DNA of 64,000 nucleotides. Source: Enoplolaimus lenunculus (Eukaryota > Nematoda > Enoplea > Enoplida > Thoracostomopsidae). Numbering within the stretch: position 1 is the stretch's first letter; each line of letters starts with the position of its first letter. The position numbers and the translations under genes were made by a program. The notes below the pieces were generated by a model. The model saw only the letters and a program-made list of their open reading frames with translations. It was not told the origin of the DNA and did no database searches. Location of the stretch: the NCBI GenBank assembly GCA_030248215.1, contig JASANG010002036.1, positions 51,991 through 115,990 on the forward strand. Reading direction: 5' to 3'. Shown in pieces: positions 26,601 to 36,742 of this stretch.

Positions 26601-29443
26601 CGCGGGTATACCCGCGCAAAATTCCTACACCCACTACCCGTCTTTATCCAATCTTATTTTTCTTATACACATCATACTAATGCGTAATTTTACAGAGCAT
26701 TGATGTTAGTTGCTCGATTTATGCTGCAAAAACTATTTATTAATAACTTTCAAAACATATTAGTTGGAAAAATGTAACAGCGGACAATATTGCGCATTAA
26801 TAACGTTGCCTAAGACTATTCCCTAAGGTAATTCTTAATTAGGAAAACTCGAAAGCAAAAGCATAACTGTAACAAATAGTTCAAAGTCTAAGCCAACGTA
26901 TGGCTGAATATCTACAAGACTTTAATACTAGATTTTGCCTAGTTAACGCCGCAATATGTTTCGACTGATCACCGGATACATATATCAAAAAAACAAGTAA
27001 ACTTGTGAAAACTATTCGGTATCACTAGTTTCTAGTTTCGTTGCTTTTACCAGCAACCAAAGGCTGCGAATCATCTTTTTTCTGCCCAGGTTGGGCATTT
27101 TTTCTAATGTAAATTTAGGTTGGGAGTAGTCTGAGCTGAACCCTAAATATTCTTGAAATTTTATTATTTATATAGATTCCGGCCAATGTTACTTTTAGGG
27201 CCGTAACAGTAGATTAAGCGTATTCCTAAGCCTAAGCCTAAGCCTAAGCGTTGCAAAAATGTGTTCCTAAGCCTAAGCCTAAGCCTAAGCCTAAGCCAGA
27301 AATTGTAATCTAGAATCTAAACACACCGTTTTATAGACCCACCGGAAACCTCTACGGCCCTTAAAGTAACATGGGCCTAGATTCCTAAGAATATAAACGG
27401 AGCAACATTTTTACGTGTCATAAAAATCAGAAAATTAGCTCTTAAATATACGACTTCTATTTCTTGAAATAAAAAATTTATATCTTAAAATTAGTAGCAC
27501 TAAATTTTGAATATAATCCCTTTATGATCTAACCATTTCAGACACTAATTTGTGAGCTGTTTAAGGATATTTTTGAATTTCCAGACATTTTTGTTATGAA
27601 CAGTTAAGAAAGTAGGAGTCTTGTAATTACTAGACCATTTTTATTATGTTTACCGAGCAATGTGTGAAATCAAAAGATTGTGCAGTTGAACTGTTTGTAA
27701 ACGTACTACTAACTGGCAATAAGTGTACTAAACACATTGTTTCAGGACCCAATTATGACAAAGCAGAATCTGGTATTGGGCAAGCGCTAACCGTAGTATA
27801 TTCCCTTCTTGGAATAACTCTGTTCTTATCAACGATATTTCGTTCTGGAAAATTACTTTGCGATACATGCACTGGCGCATACAATTGTTATCGAAGGTCC
27901 AGTAAGTTTTTTTACGGTTTTGAATTGATAACCGCTCTGCCCGAATTAATTTCAAGCAGTTGAGCACGGCTGAAATTTAACGCAATTGTCAGTGCTATTC
28001 CTATCATTTTGCATCCAAGCTTAACGATCTCGCCGCGGTTATCAAAATGTGTGTCGACGAAAATTGTTGAAGTTTTAGCCTTTAAATTATAAATGTAACA
28101 TTAATTTCTAGTTGAATTGAACATTTGTTTGTTCTTCACATTTTTATTGATTTTTCGTCCAGAATCGCATTTTATCTATAAGAACATGCAATCATTCCCA
28201 CTGTAATTTTTTGCAACGTAACTGTTGTTTCAGGATACAAATTTGTGAAGAAAATGGTGAAAAGTACGAGTAGGTAAGCTATTATTTTAATTAATAAAGT
28301 TATTATGCTATGAGCAATTAAAGTGCAAACTATGTACAACACTTCACTTTCTCAGTGTTCAAAAATTACAAAGCGTGTACGCATTACAAAATCTCAATAT
28401 GATTAGCAAGCACTATCGGTTTCTAGCTAGCTTCATGTTTGTACAACTGAACTATCAACAAACGCCCCCAGTCCGAGCGTCCATGGTCAAACCCCTACTT
28501 AAAAATTATCTCAGATGAAATGGAAATTATTCATGTGAGAAATTGTCAATATATAATTTTAGTTTTTTTGCATCCAAACATACGACGAGAAAATTTCGCA
28601 GCTTCTTATTTGCACTGCATATCTTTCAATACATTCCTTCAGTTCTCATTTGCAAGTTTTAGCATTTATGCAGCGCATATCCTTCAGTTGGTTTTTGATT
28701 ATGCGTCCATTTCGATTCTTATTTGCAAGTTTTAGCATTCATAAATAAGGATTCGGTTTATTTTCGCTTAACTGTTTTAGTTAATCAGTTTTAGGAACAA
28801 CATTGCCGAAGTTCTTCAGTCAGACCAAACTGAAAACTCAAACGATATCGAAGACTTACAACAACAGGTTCAACGTAAACCTGGTTTGATTCAAAAGCAA
28901 TCCACAGTTCAAATTGTCGACCCACCAACTATTATTTCATCGACGTCAGACATCCCGAACGACGTTGGCATAATTCGAAAGCTGTCACATCGTCGAAAAA
29001 TCTCAAAGATGGAAGCTGTTCAAATTGAAAACGATAAACAGCAATATCCACAACTTGATCATACAATGCCAGCGCCGTTTATGGTCGTTGCACTCCCAAT
29101 TACAACATGGTGGATTGCAGTAATTGCAATAATTGCAAATTGTGCAAACACAACTGTGTGGAACGCAACTTATGTAGTGTTTTCGTTGACTGCAACAGTG
29201 CCCGTCGTTGAAGCCAAATTTTATCAACGAAATCCAACAATTATTTATTTATTTCCGGTATTTATCGTTAATTTTTGTTTTACATCCGCTGTCGGCCAAT
29301 TAATATGGTTTGCACAAACTGCAAAACGAGAAAGACAATCAGAAATGACATCGGCGTTACCTCAGAACATGGATACACCGAACAATTTCAACACTGTGGC
29401 GAGATGTATTGAAGATAGTGATCTGATTGCATCAGTTATTTGA
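16582..29443 (+). CDS. Two-pore-domain K+ channel-like (K2P) protein with altered pore signatures, 5'-incomplete
   Basis: Exons found are 16582-16813, 17442-17564, 27746-27901, 28234-28273 and 28795-29443; all phases agree, giving 399 residues to the stop. Order: M1 (VPLLLICLHVYIFLGG, then CAFYALES, the usual K2P M1 end); an extracellular cap region; pore 1 (GSFAGALWYAYGLVTTTG, then PNYDKAESG); M2 (ALTVVYSLLGITLFL); a long Gln-rich cytoplasmic loop; M3 (FMVVALPITTWWIAVIAII); pore 2 (WNATYVVFSLTATVPVV); M4 (IIYLFPVFIVNFCF); and a short tail. The family normally has TxGYG or TxGFG in both pores. Here they read TTGPN and TATVPVV. The intron splitting the Gly codon of pore 1 sits where many K2P genes have one, which supports the assignment. 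It may be a non-conducting or non-selective subunit of the plasma membrane. The N-terminal exon was not found. Confidence 0.8.
17639..17678 (+). repeat. (GTT)n microsatellite
   Basis: This is about 13 uninterrupted GTT triplets in the K2P intron, directly left of a small hairpin element. A run of C residues lies about 50 nt upstream. Confidence 0.9.
17681..17766. mobile_element. 86-bp hairpin element
   Basis: The left end GGGCGTC...CCTAATTTGT is the inverse of the right end ACAAATTAGG...GACGCCC. The whole piece could fold as one hairpin. It abuts the GTT microsatellite, which may be target sequence. It may be a tiny MITE; no second copy was seen. Confidence 0.5.
19667..19930 (+). repeat. Minisatellite of about 20-bp units (TTCAAATTTTGGCGGGAAAA)
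   Basis: About 13 units vary mainly at GGCGGG versus GGCGAG, GGTAGG or GCCGGG. Homogeneity is greatest on the right. Open frames across it are products of the period and are not a gene. Confidence 0.9.
20849..21184. mobile_element. Element of the GCGGGATTCACGTTAT family (copy 1)
   Basis: It runs from GGCGTGTATTTGGTATTTAA to CGTGAATCCCGCG and matches 57483-57805 in the same orientation and 58881-59219 inverted. It contains palindrome-like ATCATATAATAT and GTCATACGAC words and the phrase GAATCAACATTGGACAAACC. A 682-bp relative at 34264-34945 has this end at both termini. It is non-autonomous. Confidence 0.65.
23860..24193. mobile_element. Relative of the 6273-6641 hAT-like element, worn
   Basis: It shares the interior (CTCAAAATTAGC, ATAAATCA, the TGCAACTATTCG region, CTGGCAGAAAAATAAA) and the right end TTTACACCCTG with 6273-6641. 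The left terminus is eroded and no target duplication is evident. Confidence 0.6.
25386..27106. mobile_element. 1.7-kb DNA transposon-like element with 187-bp inverted repeats
   Basis: The left arm 25386-25572 is repeated in inverse orientation at 26920-27106 with only a few differences. The ends begin TAGAAAAAAATGCCCAACC. The 1.35-kb interior has no frame resembling a transposase; its longest frames are short and unremarkable. It is a non-autonomous element with unusually long terminal repeats, in the K2P intron. The high arm similarity suggests it is fairly young or kept alike by conversion. Confidence 0.75.
27181..27377. mobile_element. hAT-like MITE with TTAGGC core (copy 3, best preserved)
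   Basis: A perfect 8-bp target duplication, TAGATTCC, flanks it (27173-27180 and 27378-27385). The ends GGCCAATGTTACTTTTAGGG and, inverted, GGCCCATGTTACTTTAAGGG are strong terminal repeats. Two blocks of exact CCTAAG hexamers lie inside. It sits about 370 bp left of the K2P pore-1/M2 exon. Confidence 0.88.
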
Positions 29444-29448
29444 ATAAA
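29443..29448 (+). terminator. AATAAA overlapping the K2P-like stop codon
   Basis: The hexamer begins on the last base of the TGA stop. This is the same unusual arrangement as in the neuropeptide gene of this window. It is a possible polyadenylation signal judged by sequence only. Another AATAAA occurs near 30064. Confidence 0.35.
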
Positions 29449-29772
29449 ATTGCCAAGTGTCTTGAAGCAAAGGCGTTGCAAGTTATCAAAATCATTTATG
29501 AACTTATGAATGTGATATAAAATGTGTAACAGGGTAGAACTATTTGGCCATCCGGCAAATTCAAGACAATTTTCGCATCTTGAATTTCAGTTTTTACGCT
29601 TTGTTCGTTGCTATTTTATTGAGAAAGAAGCATAAAAATCGTTTTTGGCAAAATATATTGGCTGGATTGCAGAAACAAGTCGTACGTGAAATTCTGATTT
29701 AACTGCAGATATCTGCACTTAAGTTATACATAGCAAATCAAATTATAAAATGGATATTGATTAGCATTATAA

Positions 29773-30024
29773 CACTGTAAATTCCAATGAGTAAAATAGC
29801 CAACTAGGCTCGCTAGTTAGTTATTTCTGAGTTAATAGCAATAAGCATTTACTCCGTCTGAGAACAGTTGATTTTCGCTATAAATTGCTTTGATTCCGGG
29901 TGAGTTGCTCGAATAATTCAAATTGAGTTGAATCAACTCACAATTGTGAGTTTGGACAGTCCTAACTCAGACAGAGTGATTAAACTATTTCTGGATTAAA
30001 ATCAACTCACTGAAATTTACAGTG
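29773..30024. mobile_element. Palindromic MITE, CACTGTAAATTCCA family (copy 1)
   Basis: The ends are CACTGTAAATTCCAATGAG and the inverse of TCAACTCACTGAAATTTACAGTG. The interior repeats ACTCA/TGAGT words (TTGAGTTGAATCAACTCA). It matches 33517-33768. No coding capacity. Confidence 0.75.
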
Positions 30025-32559
30025 AAGTCACAAATATATCTCAAATAGCACAATATAATTCTGAAATAAAAGCTCTGCACAATAATTAAGTATATAATGC
30101 GAAAAAATATACCTGGCTAGTCTAATGCTGAACTATAAATCCATCAGATGTGCATGAGACATAAAATATATGCCATGGTCAGCACACGAGTATCCTTTCG
30201 AGTGACGATTCAAAATTAAGTTGGAGTAAGTATAGACTGACTATTAATGTTCGCATTTATCATAGTTAGACGGTCCCTTCTTAGTATGCAGTAAGGATAT
30301 GTCAGACTTCCATTGTTCTTGCAGAACTGTATATAGTAAAGCATAAAAGCTCAAAACGCGCTTCAAAATGATTGGTTCAGGATAATGTGGGCTGTCCTAG
30401 CTTTGAGACGGCCCCGGACCACATTTGAATCAAAAAGACAAGTCAAAAACCAGAAAATAAACAAAACTCACACTTGAAAAGCGCTTAAAAGAACTGAACT
30501 GTATCGCAATTTTTTAAACCGACCAGGACGAACATAAACAAATAAACACAAACAGTTGATTACATAAAATGCACCAACTAAAACGACTACTACGGTTCGA
30601 AGCAAAACATATCGACTATTGTGAACCATAAAATTGTGAATAAATTTTACATTCCAAACTTTTCATTACGATAAGTGATCCTGGATTTACAAGTTTATAT
30701 GACAATAATCCGACACAGCCAAACTAAACTCAAATAAACAATCATAACTGACTCAAGGAAACACAACCAGGGCAGTGTGTTGTCGCTTTATTCTGGCAAG
30801 TATAAGGCATTGACACATTGGCTCATGTTTCTTTCACGGACATCCGCGTTTTTGCGCGGACTATAATGGAGTAAAAATTAATAATTTTGACTAATTTTGG
30901 CTCGATGGGTTTTAGTCTTAGAAACACGCTTAGCATGCTGCTACGCCCTTTAAAGTAAAATTTGCCCATGTATTTAAAATTTTTTAATATGAATTCGTGT
31001 GATTTTATCGATGCGTTTAATTGCTTTAGGTGAAAAAGTTCTGGAGTAACATGTCTAAACTAAACGATGAGCGTAAAAGCATTCATATGGCTGTAGGGGG
31101 GTGCACTGAATCGGAAGGAAAGCTATCTTAGATATGTAATTAATTGAACAGGGGTTATCCCGCGTTTTGTTGCCGACGGGGTTCAAATTGGTAGTCAAAA
31201 CGGCGATAGCAGGTACAAGAGTAATATACGAGACAATAACATCAGGGTAGCGGCGGCGCATCAGCATCCGAAACAAAGACTCGCATTACTGGCTTGATTC
31301 TGATTCTGTTGTAATGCTGTACGCATCTAAAAACAAAACAATGATCTAATTGGCACATTTAAGCTGTGGTCTTGAAATAAAATTTGAGGTGATTCTACAA
31401 AATTTTGACAAAGCGCACAATCCATTCAATTCTTTGTGTTGCTTTTCTGGTCCTTTCATTTCTTCCGACAGCAGTTGAAACAGTGTAAAAACGACCATCA
31501 AGGAATCAATCTAATCAGCACACAGCGCCTGGAAAAGCCAAAAATTGGGTAAGTATTTACTACATAGAATAATAAAGCGTTCAGATTCTTGCTTGTGGAA
31601 ATACATTACTGTCTTATCGTTGTTTAACTCCGCTTTCCACCGTACGAATTGTTTGACGCACCAGGCCCCACTGCCGATAAACAGTTTTTAGATATTATGA
31701 AAACCAAACTCATTTAGACAACAGATTTATAGCATAATACCTTTGTGTGTGCAATTTTAAAATAACACTTGCGTGGAGAATAAATTCGCATTGTTGCACA
31801 ATTTTAGCAGCTGTAGAACAATACCTCGTACTGTGATGCAAAATATTATAAAGTTTTGTAACCCGTTTATCTGGCGCTTGCAAACGCAAATACCAGTGCG
31901 CACGAAATGCCAAAAAGAATACCAGGTGTAAGCGGGAAGTATAAAATACTAACATATCTCCAGTCGATCTATAAATTAATGACATTTATGTCAGATTAAC
32001 GTTACCTTAGAAAAACCAGTTAGCAACGATAGCATCCCGAATTTACCGAAAAGAACAGCTCTGATAAAATTTCGGAGTTGTTGGTAACTGTCAGTTTCAT
32101 CAAAAAATTCGTAGGGCAGCATTACTTCCGTGGCAATACAATGTAGAACAACCGTTGCCCAATTGTGTTGAAACTTCTACCTTAAAACGTGAGCACTTAA
32201 ATTAACAAGCTTTTGCATGATATACACGTAGCAATCTTGACTTTTAGAAAGTCATGAGCCGCCTACAAAAGTTTGCGAATTTATCAATTCAAAAATTTCG
32301 GCTTGAGCTCGATGTATTACGGGTTCAGAAAATAGTATGCCGAGCCAAAAATGCAATCTCAATTTAAAGTATGATCTAATTATGGTAAATTAGCAACATA
32401 AATATTTCAATGCAAACACAATCCCATACCCCTTGTCTGATTGCGGTACCAATAATCAAGCTGCGAACAACGGCTTTCCCATGACATCTAATGCCATAAA
32501 TTTACTTGTGTGGGCAGTAAAAATGAAAGGAGAGTGTACATAAGATACATAAATACTAG

Positions 32560-33075
32560 ACTTTTCATTTAGTTATTTGAATCTAATGATACGTAATAGA
32601 TGATATTAAAGTTGACATCATAATTAGTTTGGTTTTTAAAAAAGTTACTCGAAGTTCTACATGCAGTCCTTAAAATTGTTTTTCTATTTTTCCAGACTTT
32701 ATTCAATAATACTTCCACAGCGTTGATATATGGATTAAAATTTGGTTTATAAAGATATTGGCGACAGGAATACTCCGAATCAACTTGGAGCAAACCGTTA
32801 TGCATACTGTCTTCAAATTCTCGTGGTCCAGGGCTTTCATTTAGCACAGAAGAATCGTCATTTCACCCAAACCATTTAGCATAGCAGAACGTAAAGTAAC
32901 CAGATAGGTCACAAACCAACATGCAGTTTACAGATGGGTAGACTTTTGATAGGCTTGTTTTTTGTCGTGCAGTTTAATAATACCCACTCGAGTTCCATCT
33001 ACGGCATCTAAAAGGGCGGAAATCCATATAATTGAAAAACATCACGCTTTACTCTTTCCACGTATTCGCCAGAGG
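32560..33075 (-). pseudogene. Decayed PIF/Harbinger transposase
   Basis: Read on the minus strand, several frames together show the Harbinger order. First comes VFQLYGFP near 33020. A VDGTRVGIIKLHDK-like segment follows (one altered residue aside, the family's IDGTH block). Then come DSSVLNESP (normally HDSRVLRNS), DSEYSCRQYLYKP (normally GDSGY..PYLxTP) and LLNKVWKNRKTILRTACRTS (the NRxxxxTRxxVERxFG block). The family encodes a DDE nuclease that moves DNA transposons and gave rise to HARBI1. Stops and frame changes interrupt it, so it is dead. No terminal repeats could be assigned. Confidence 0.65.
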
Positions 33076-33109
33076 GAAATGTTATAAAATTATTCGATTT
33101 GGCAGTTCG

Positions 33110-33330
33110 GACGGTTGGAAAAGTATGGGATCAGTGACAATTGGGTCTGCGGGATAATTGGGACAATGAAGACAGTTGCGACTGTTGAAACAATTAGGAT
33201 ATTGGGAACAATAGCGACAGCGAAGACAAATGGAACACTTGCGAAACAAGATAGTTGAGACAGTGCGATCTTTGGAGAGCGGAACATTGGGTTAGCCGGA
33301 CACTTGGGATAGTTTGGCGAAGAGACAGCG
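33110..33330. repeat. Degenerate TTGGGACA/TTGGAACA minisatellite
   Basis: About 20 loosely repeated 9-11-nt units (for example TTGGGACAATGAAGACAGTT) are visible. On the other strand they read as the same CTGTCCCAACTG words that form the younger array at 48312-48690. Confidence 0.6.
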
Positions 33331-33516
33331 TAACGACACACATAAGAATAAATGAAAACGGTCCCGGTCGAATTCAACAAAACCGAAATTTAAGGGAGCC
33401 GCCACCCAAGAGATTGCATCCCTCCAAAGCCAACCGAAACAAAAATTTCGCCCTTTAAAATATAAATTGTTTCCGACTTCTCTTTCGCCAGCTTTTTTCT
33501 CAATTTACTAGGCTTA

Positions 33517-33768
33517 CACTGTAAATCCCAGTGAGTTGATTTTAACTCAGAATGAGTTGAATCACTCAGTCTGAGTTAGGACTTTCAGAACTCAGAATTC
33601 TGAGTCAATAAAACTCACCCTGATTTAATTATCCAACTTACCCGGAATCAACTGAACTCAGAGTGAGAATCAATTCAACTCAGAGTGAGTTAATCTTAAT
33701 TGTTATTAACTCAGAAATAACTAACTCGCTAGCTGAATTGATTAATCAACTCATTGGAATTTACAGAG
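33517..33768. mobile_element. Palindromic MITE, CACTGTAAATTCCA family (copy 2)
   Basis: It is flanked by TA on both sides. The ends are CACTGTAAATCCCAGTGAG and the inverse of TCATTGGAATTTACAGAG. The interior iterates ACTCAG/CTGAGT and TGAGTTGA words, so the transcript could fold into many alternative stems. The right end adjoins a TTAGGC-core MITE remnant (33769-33885). Confidence 0.8.
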
Positions 33769-33885
33769 TAGGCTTTGGCTTAGGAATATACTCATTCTTA
33801 CGCTTAGGTTTACCTTTAGGCTTAGGCTTAGGCTTAGGAATATGCTTATAATACTGTTGCTCTCCTGCTCTTTACATTGGCAATG
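33769..33885. mobile_element. Fragment of the TTAGGC-core MITE
   Basis: It carries TTAGGCTTAGGCTTAGG hexamers, then GGAATATGCTTATAATACTG and the family end CTCTTTACATTGGC. The left end is missing where the palindromic element adjoins. Confidence 0.6.
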
Positions 33886-34009
33886 TTTTGCAACATTTTA
33901 ACCCTTTAACTTTTTGCAATATGCATTTTAAACATAGTAGGAACAAAATAACCAGAGCCATTTCTGAATTTAATACAGCGCATTAAACCATATAAGCTAA
34001 AAAAACCAA

Positions 34010-34108
34010 GCAGCTGCATGTTAATTTTATGGATGCTAAGGAACCCTTAAAACTACTTTTTATAGCAGCTGCATGTTAATTGTACAGATGCTAAGGAACC
34101 CTTAACAT
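34010..34108. repeat. Short direct repeat (CAGCTGCATGTTAATT...CTAAGGAACCCTTAA)
   Basis: Two copies of about 45 bp start near 34011 and 34064, with minor differences (TTTATGGATG versus GTACAGATG). No further role is visible. Confidence 0.7.
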
Positions 34109-34263
34109 ATGTGACCACATGCCAGCAGTCGTATTATGCATAAGAAAACTATATACTTATTTTATGCCTTAAAAATATAACGGCTTTTCAGTGCTTTTTT
34201 ACTTCCCAGCGTATTGAATTGAACATAGAATGTTGTTTAACTTTTCCCTGAACCAGAGCATAA

Positions 34264-34945
34264 TGCGGGGTTCACGTTATAACTGGGGCTGCATGGAACA
34301 CGTTTTGTCCCTATGACTATAGCTGGTAACATTTGTCTGACCGTTTGTCCGCTATGAGATTCAAAAAATTTGAATTGTCTGCTATCCTGATGTGACATCT
34401 ACTGTTTGTACTGCAATATCATATGATATTCCAAATATTGTCTGCGAGTATCATATGATATGTTTGAAAATGTCTGCAAAGTTGTGGTAAACTAGCTTGA
34501 TTGTACTGTAGAAAGTCATATGATACTAAAATTTCAAATTTGAATTATTTGTACTTAGGAATATATTTTGTGAAAAACTTAGCGAGAAACAGAACGGTAG
34601 AAGCTAATTCAACTTGCGAAATCATTTACTGCTGCATTATCCGACTTTTTACTGTTTTATTTAGCGTGCACAAATTCCATTGTCCTGTATAAATATCATA
34701 TGATATTTAGTAGAATTTTGGAATATCATATGATATTCGCATAAATGTCCCGCAGTATCATATGACACAAATGGTTATTTGTATACGATGATCACTCGAC
34801 ATCAGTGATTTGTAAGCCAATGTCATATGACATTCACGTTTGGTCTACATAACCGCTATTCGGATCACAGAATTTTATGTTGACGTCGAATCAACATTGG
34901 ACAAAACGTGTTCAAAGCTGCCCCAGTTATAACGTGAACGCCGCA
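34264..34945. mobile_element. MITE of the GCGGGATTC family with 47-bp inverted ends
   Basis: The left end TGCGGGGTTCACGTTATAAC is matched inversely by GTTATAACGTGAACGCCGCA, and pairing continues to CACGTTTTGTCC, about 47 bp in total. TAA lies on both sides and may be the target duplication. Inside are at least seven copies of ATCATATGAT or GTCATATGAC palindromes. A partial copy lies at 35131-35290. Confidence 0.78.
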
Positions 34946-35569
34946 TAAAGCTGATATATCCTATTAAAGTAACTAAAAATTTCAACTTATTTTGGAAATT
35001 TTTCGCCTAATACACAGAACAACATCGACAAAATTCAACGATCAATATAACATATTACGAAACAATTTTGCTCGGAAGATAAACATGCATAAATATTGCG
35101 TTTGTTGCATATCCAGTTTGTCAGTTTATTCGGAATTCACGTTACAACCGGGGCAGGCAGGACACGGTTTGTCCCATGTTGATTCGACGTCAACGTTAAA
35201 ATTCGAGCACTCATATCGGGTGAACAGATAGAACTCGAATGTCATATGACATTTACTTAACAAACCACCGCTCTCAGAAGATCAATGTGTACAAGAAACG
35301 TCCAGGACCAAATAAAGTTCAGTTTGAAACTTTAAAGCATACTAAGCTTTGAAAGTAACATTCCAAAGTGTAATCTTGCATAGCGCTCAAGATTTTTAAT
35401 GCAAGGCAAAACATTTAATTCAGCGGATAGTTGCAATACCGGATATATATCAGTAACAAAGGGAGGTGGAACGTGGGTTAACAATAAAATAATAGTCCGT
35501 AACCGAAACAGGGGATACTCTCTGGGTAGGCAAAATAAATATTAGCCCCATCTTATTTGGGTCACTACA

Positions 35570-35915
35570 GTAAACCTAAGCCTATAGAGCCTAAGATTTA
35601 GCCCATGGGTCGTTTAGGATGTAATCTAGGTTTAAACCAAAGGCTTTTTTAAAGTCTAAACCGAAAACTAAGCGTGCTCCAAAAGCCTAAGCCTGAGCCC
35701 AAGCAGCCTAGCCTGAGTTTATAGCGTGAGCCAAATATTTCAGCATTTGGGTCATATATAAGATTTATTCTATGTTTTTAAAGCCTATTTCTTATAGCCG
35801 CAGCTTAAGCCTACGCCCATACCTTAAGCCTAAAGCCAAATCCTAAACTTAAACGCAAGCCTAAGCCGTAGCCTAAAGTCGATTCCTAAGCCTAAGGCTA
35901 AGACAACTCTAAAGT
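35570..35915. repeat. Degenerate CCTAAG (TTAGGC) tract
   Basis: Many AAGCCTAAGCC-type words are separated by diverged sequence. It resembles expanded, decayed cores of the TTAGGC MITE family and does not look like telomeric DNA: no long exact array exists. Confidence 0.6.
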
Positions 35916-36289
35916 TTATGTACATCTATTAAGCTTTACGCCAAATCACTTCTCACCTAAACTTAAAGACGGAACATTGCCCATTCATAAGCCCAAGATG
36001 GACGCTCGCCTATTCCTTTACCTAATCTTGAGCTAAGCGACTAAGCACAAGGAATTGCTTGCAACGAAATCTTTTAAAATCGCAAAATTCCAAAATCCCA
36101 AAAACCCAACTCAAATAAGAGCTATCATTTTTTTAGCTGGGACGTTGGGATTTTGGGCCGGCAGTCAAGTATACATGGGCCAAGCACCGGATACGTTAAG
36201 GTCGCAGTCGTTGGGCTCGGAAATGGAAGCCATATAATCCAAAGAAAACCACATAGCTAGAAGCAAGCGGAAGGCGAGGGTGTGCACCA

Positions 36290-36590
36290 GTGTGGCACTT
36301 GTCAGAAATGCACGGTCGGGACGACCCCTTGCTCCGAAGTACTGCGAATATACATGGTTTTACCCTTAATTTTTCCGAAACAAATGGCCACGTCGGGCAT
36401 CGAACCTCAGACCTCTCGCTCGCGAGTCAAGCGCGCTACGCATTACACCACGCGGCCGATATCCTAATTTTCTCTGGTGGTATATGTGCACGAGTATGTA
36501 TATGTCTTAACATTACATACTGTGCACATACACAAGCCGCGTATACTCACAGCACTAATGCACGCTGGCTTACACCTCCACCCGACAGGG
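36290..36590 (-). repeat. tRNA-derived SINE (copy 1)
   Basis: The tRNA-like segment is 36385-36457 on the minus strand. Its A box reads TGGTGTAATGC and its B box GGTTCGATGCC. About 105 bp upstream and 85 bp downstream of that segment are shared with the copy at 62340-62625, so the unit is a repeat with a module ahead of its tRNA part. It lies about 200 bp before the GK5 start codon, in opposite orientation. Confidence 0.75.
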
Positions 36591-36612
36591 GTGGCTGTCG
36601 GAAATTATGGGT

Positions 36613-36742
36613 GAACTCTCAGACTCTCCACTAAGAAGTAGCTATCAAATCAACGGATTGTCGTTTTTTGCATACAAGCTCTCAGACTTTCCACTAAGAG
36701 AAGTAGCTAACAAATCAACGGATTGTCGTCTTATGCATACAT
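36613..36742 (+). repeat. Two-copy direct repeat just upstream of GK5
   Basis: Two units of about 60 bp (about 36616-36675 and 36680-36742) share CTCAGACT, CCACTAAGA and AAATCAACGGATTGTCG. The second ends about 22 nt before the ATG. It probably overlaps the GK5 5' UTR or core promoter. Confidence 0.75.

Larger units (their letters stand above)
17565..27745 (+). other. 10.2-kb intron of the K2P-like gene
   Basis: Donor ACAG|GTATAT and acceptor TTTCAG|GACCC bracket a long intron inside the pore-1 Gly codon. It holds a GTT microsatellite, a small hairpin, a TTTTGGCGGG minisatellite, at least three inverted-repeat elements and a TTAGGC-core MITE, listed separately. Positions 18060-18180 repeat TTCTAACGGGG. 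Positions 21480-22330 are richer in GC than the rest and contain short open stretches without recognisable similarity. I looked for an alternative exon restoring a GYG-type filter; the two acceptors followed by GGTTAT (23545 and 24421) do not continue as channel sequence. Confidence 0.6.

Noticed and set aside
27220-27300. Interstitial telomere or chromosome-fusion scar
   Set aside because: The TTAGGC repeats lie between inverted ends with a perfect 8-bp target duplication, so transposon insertion explains them.
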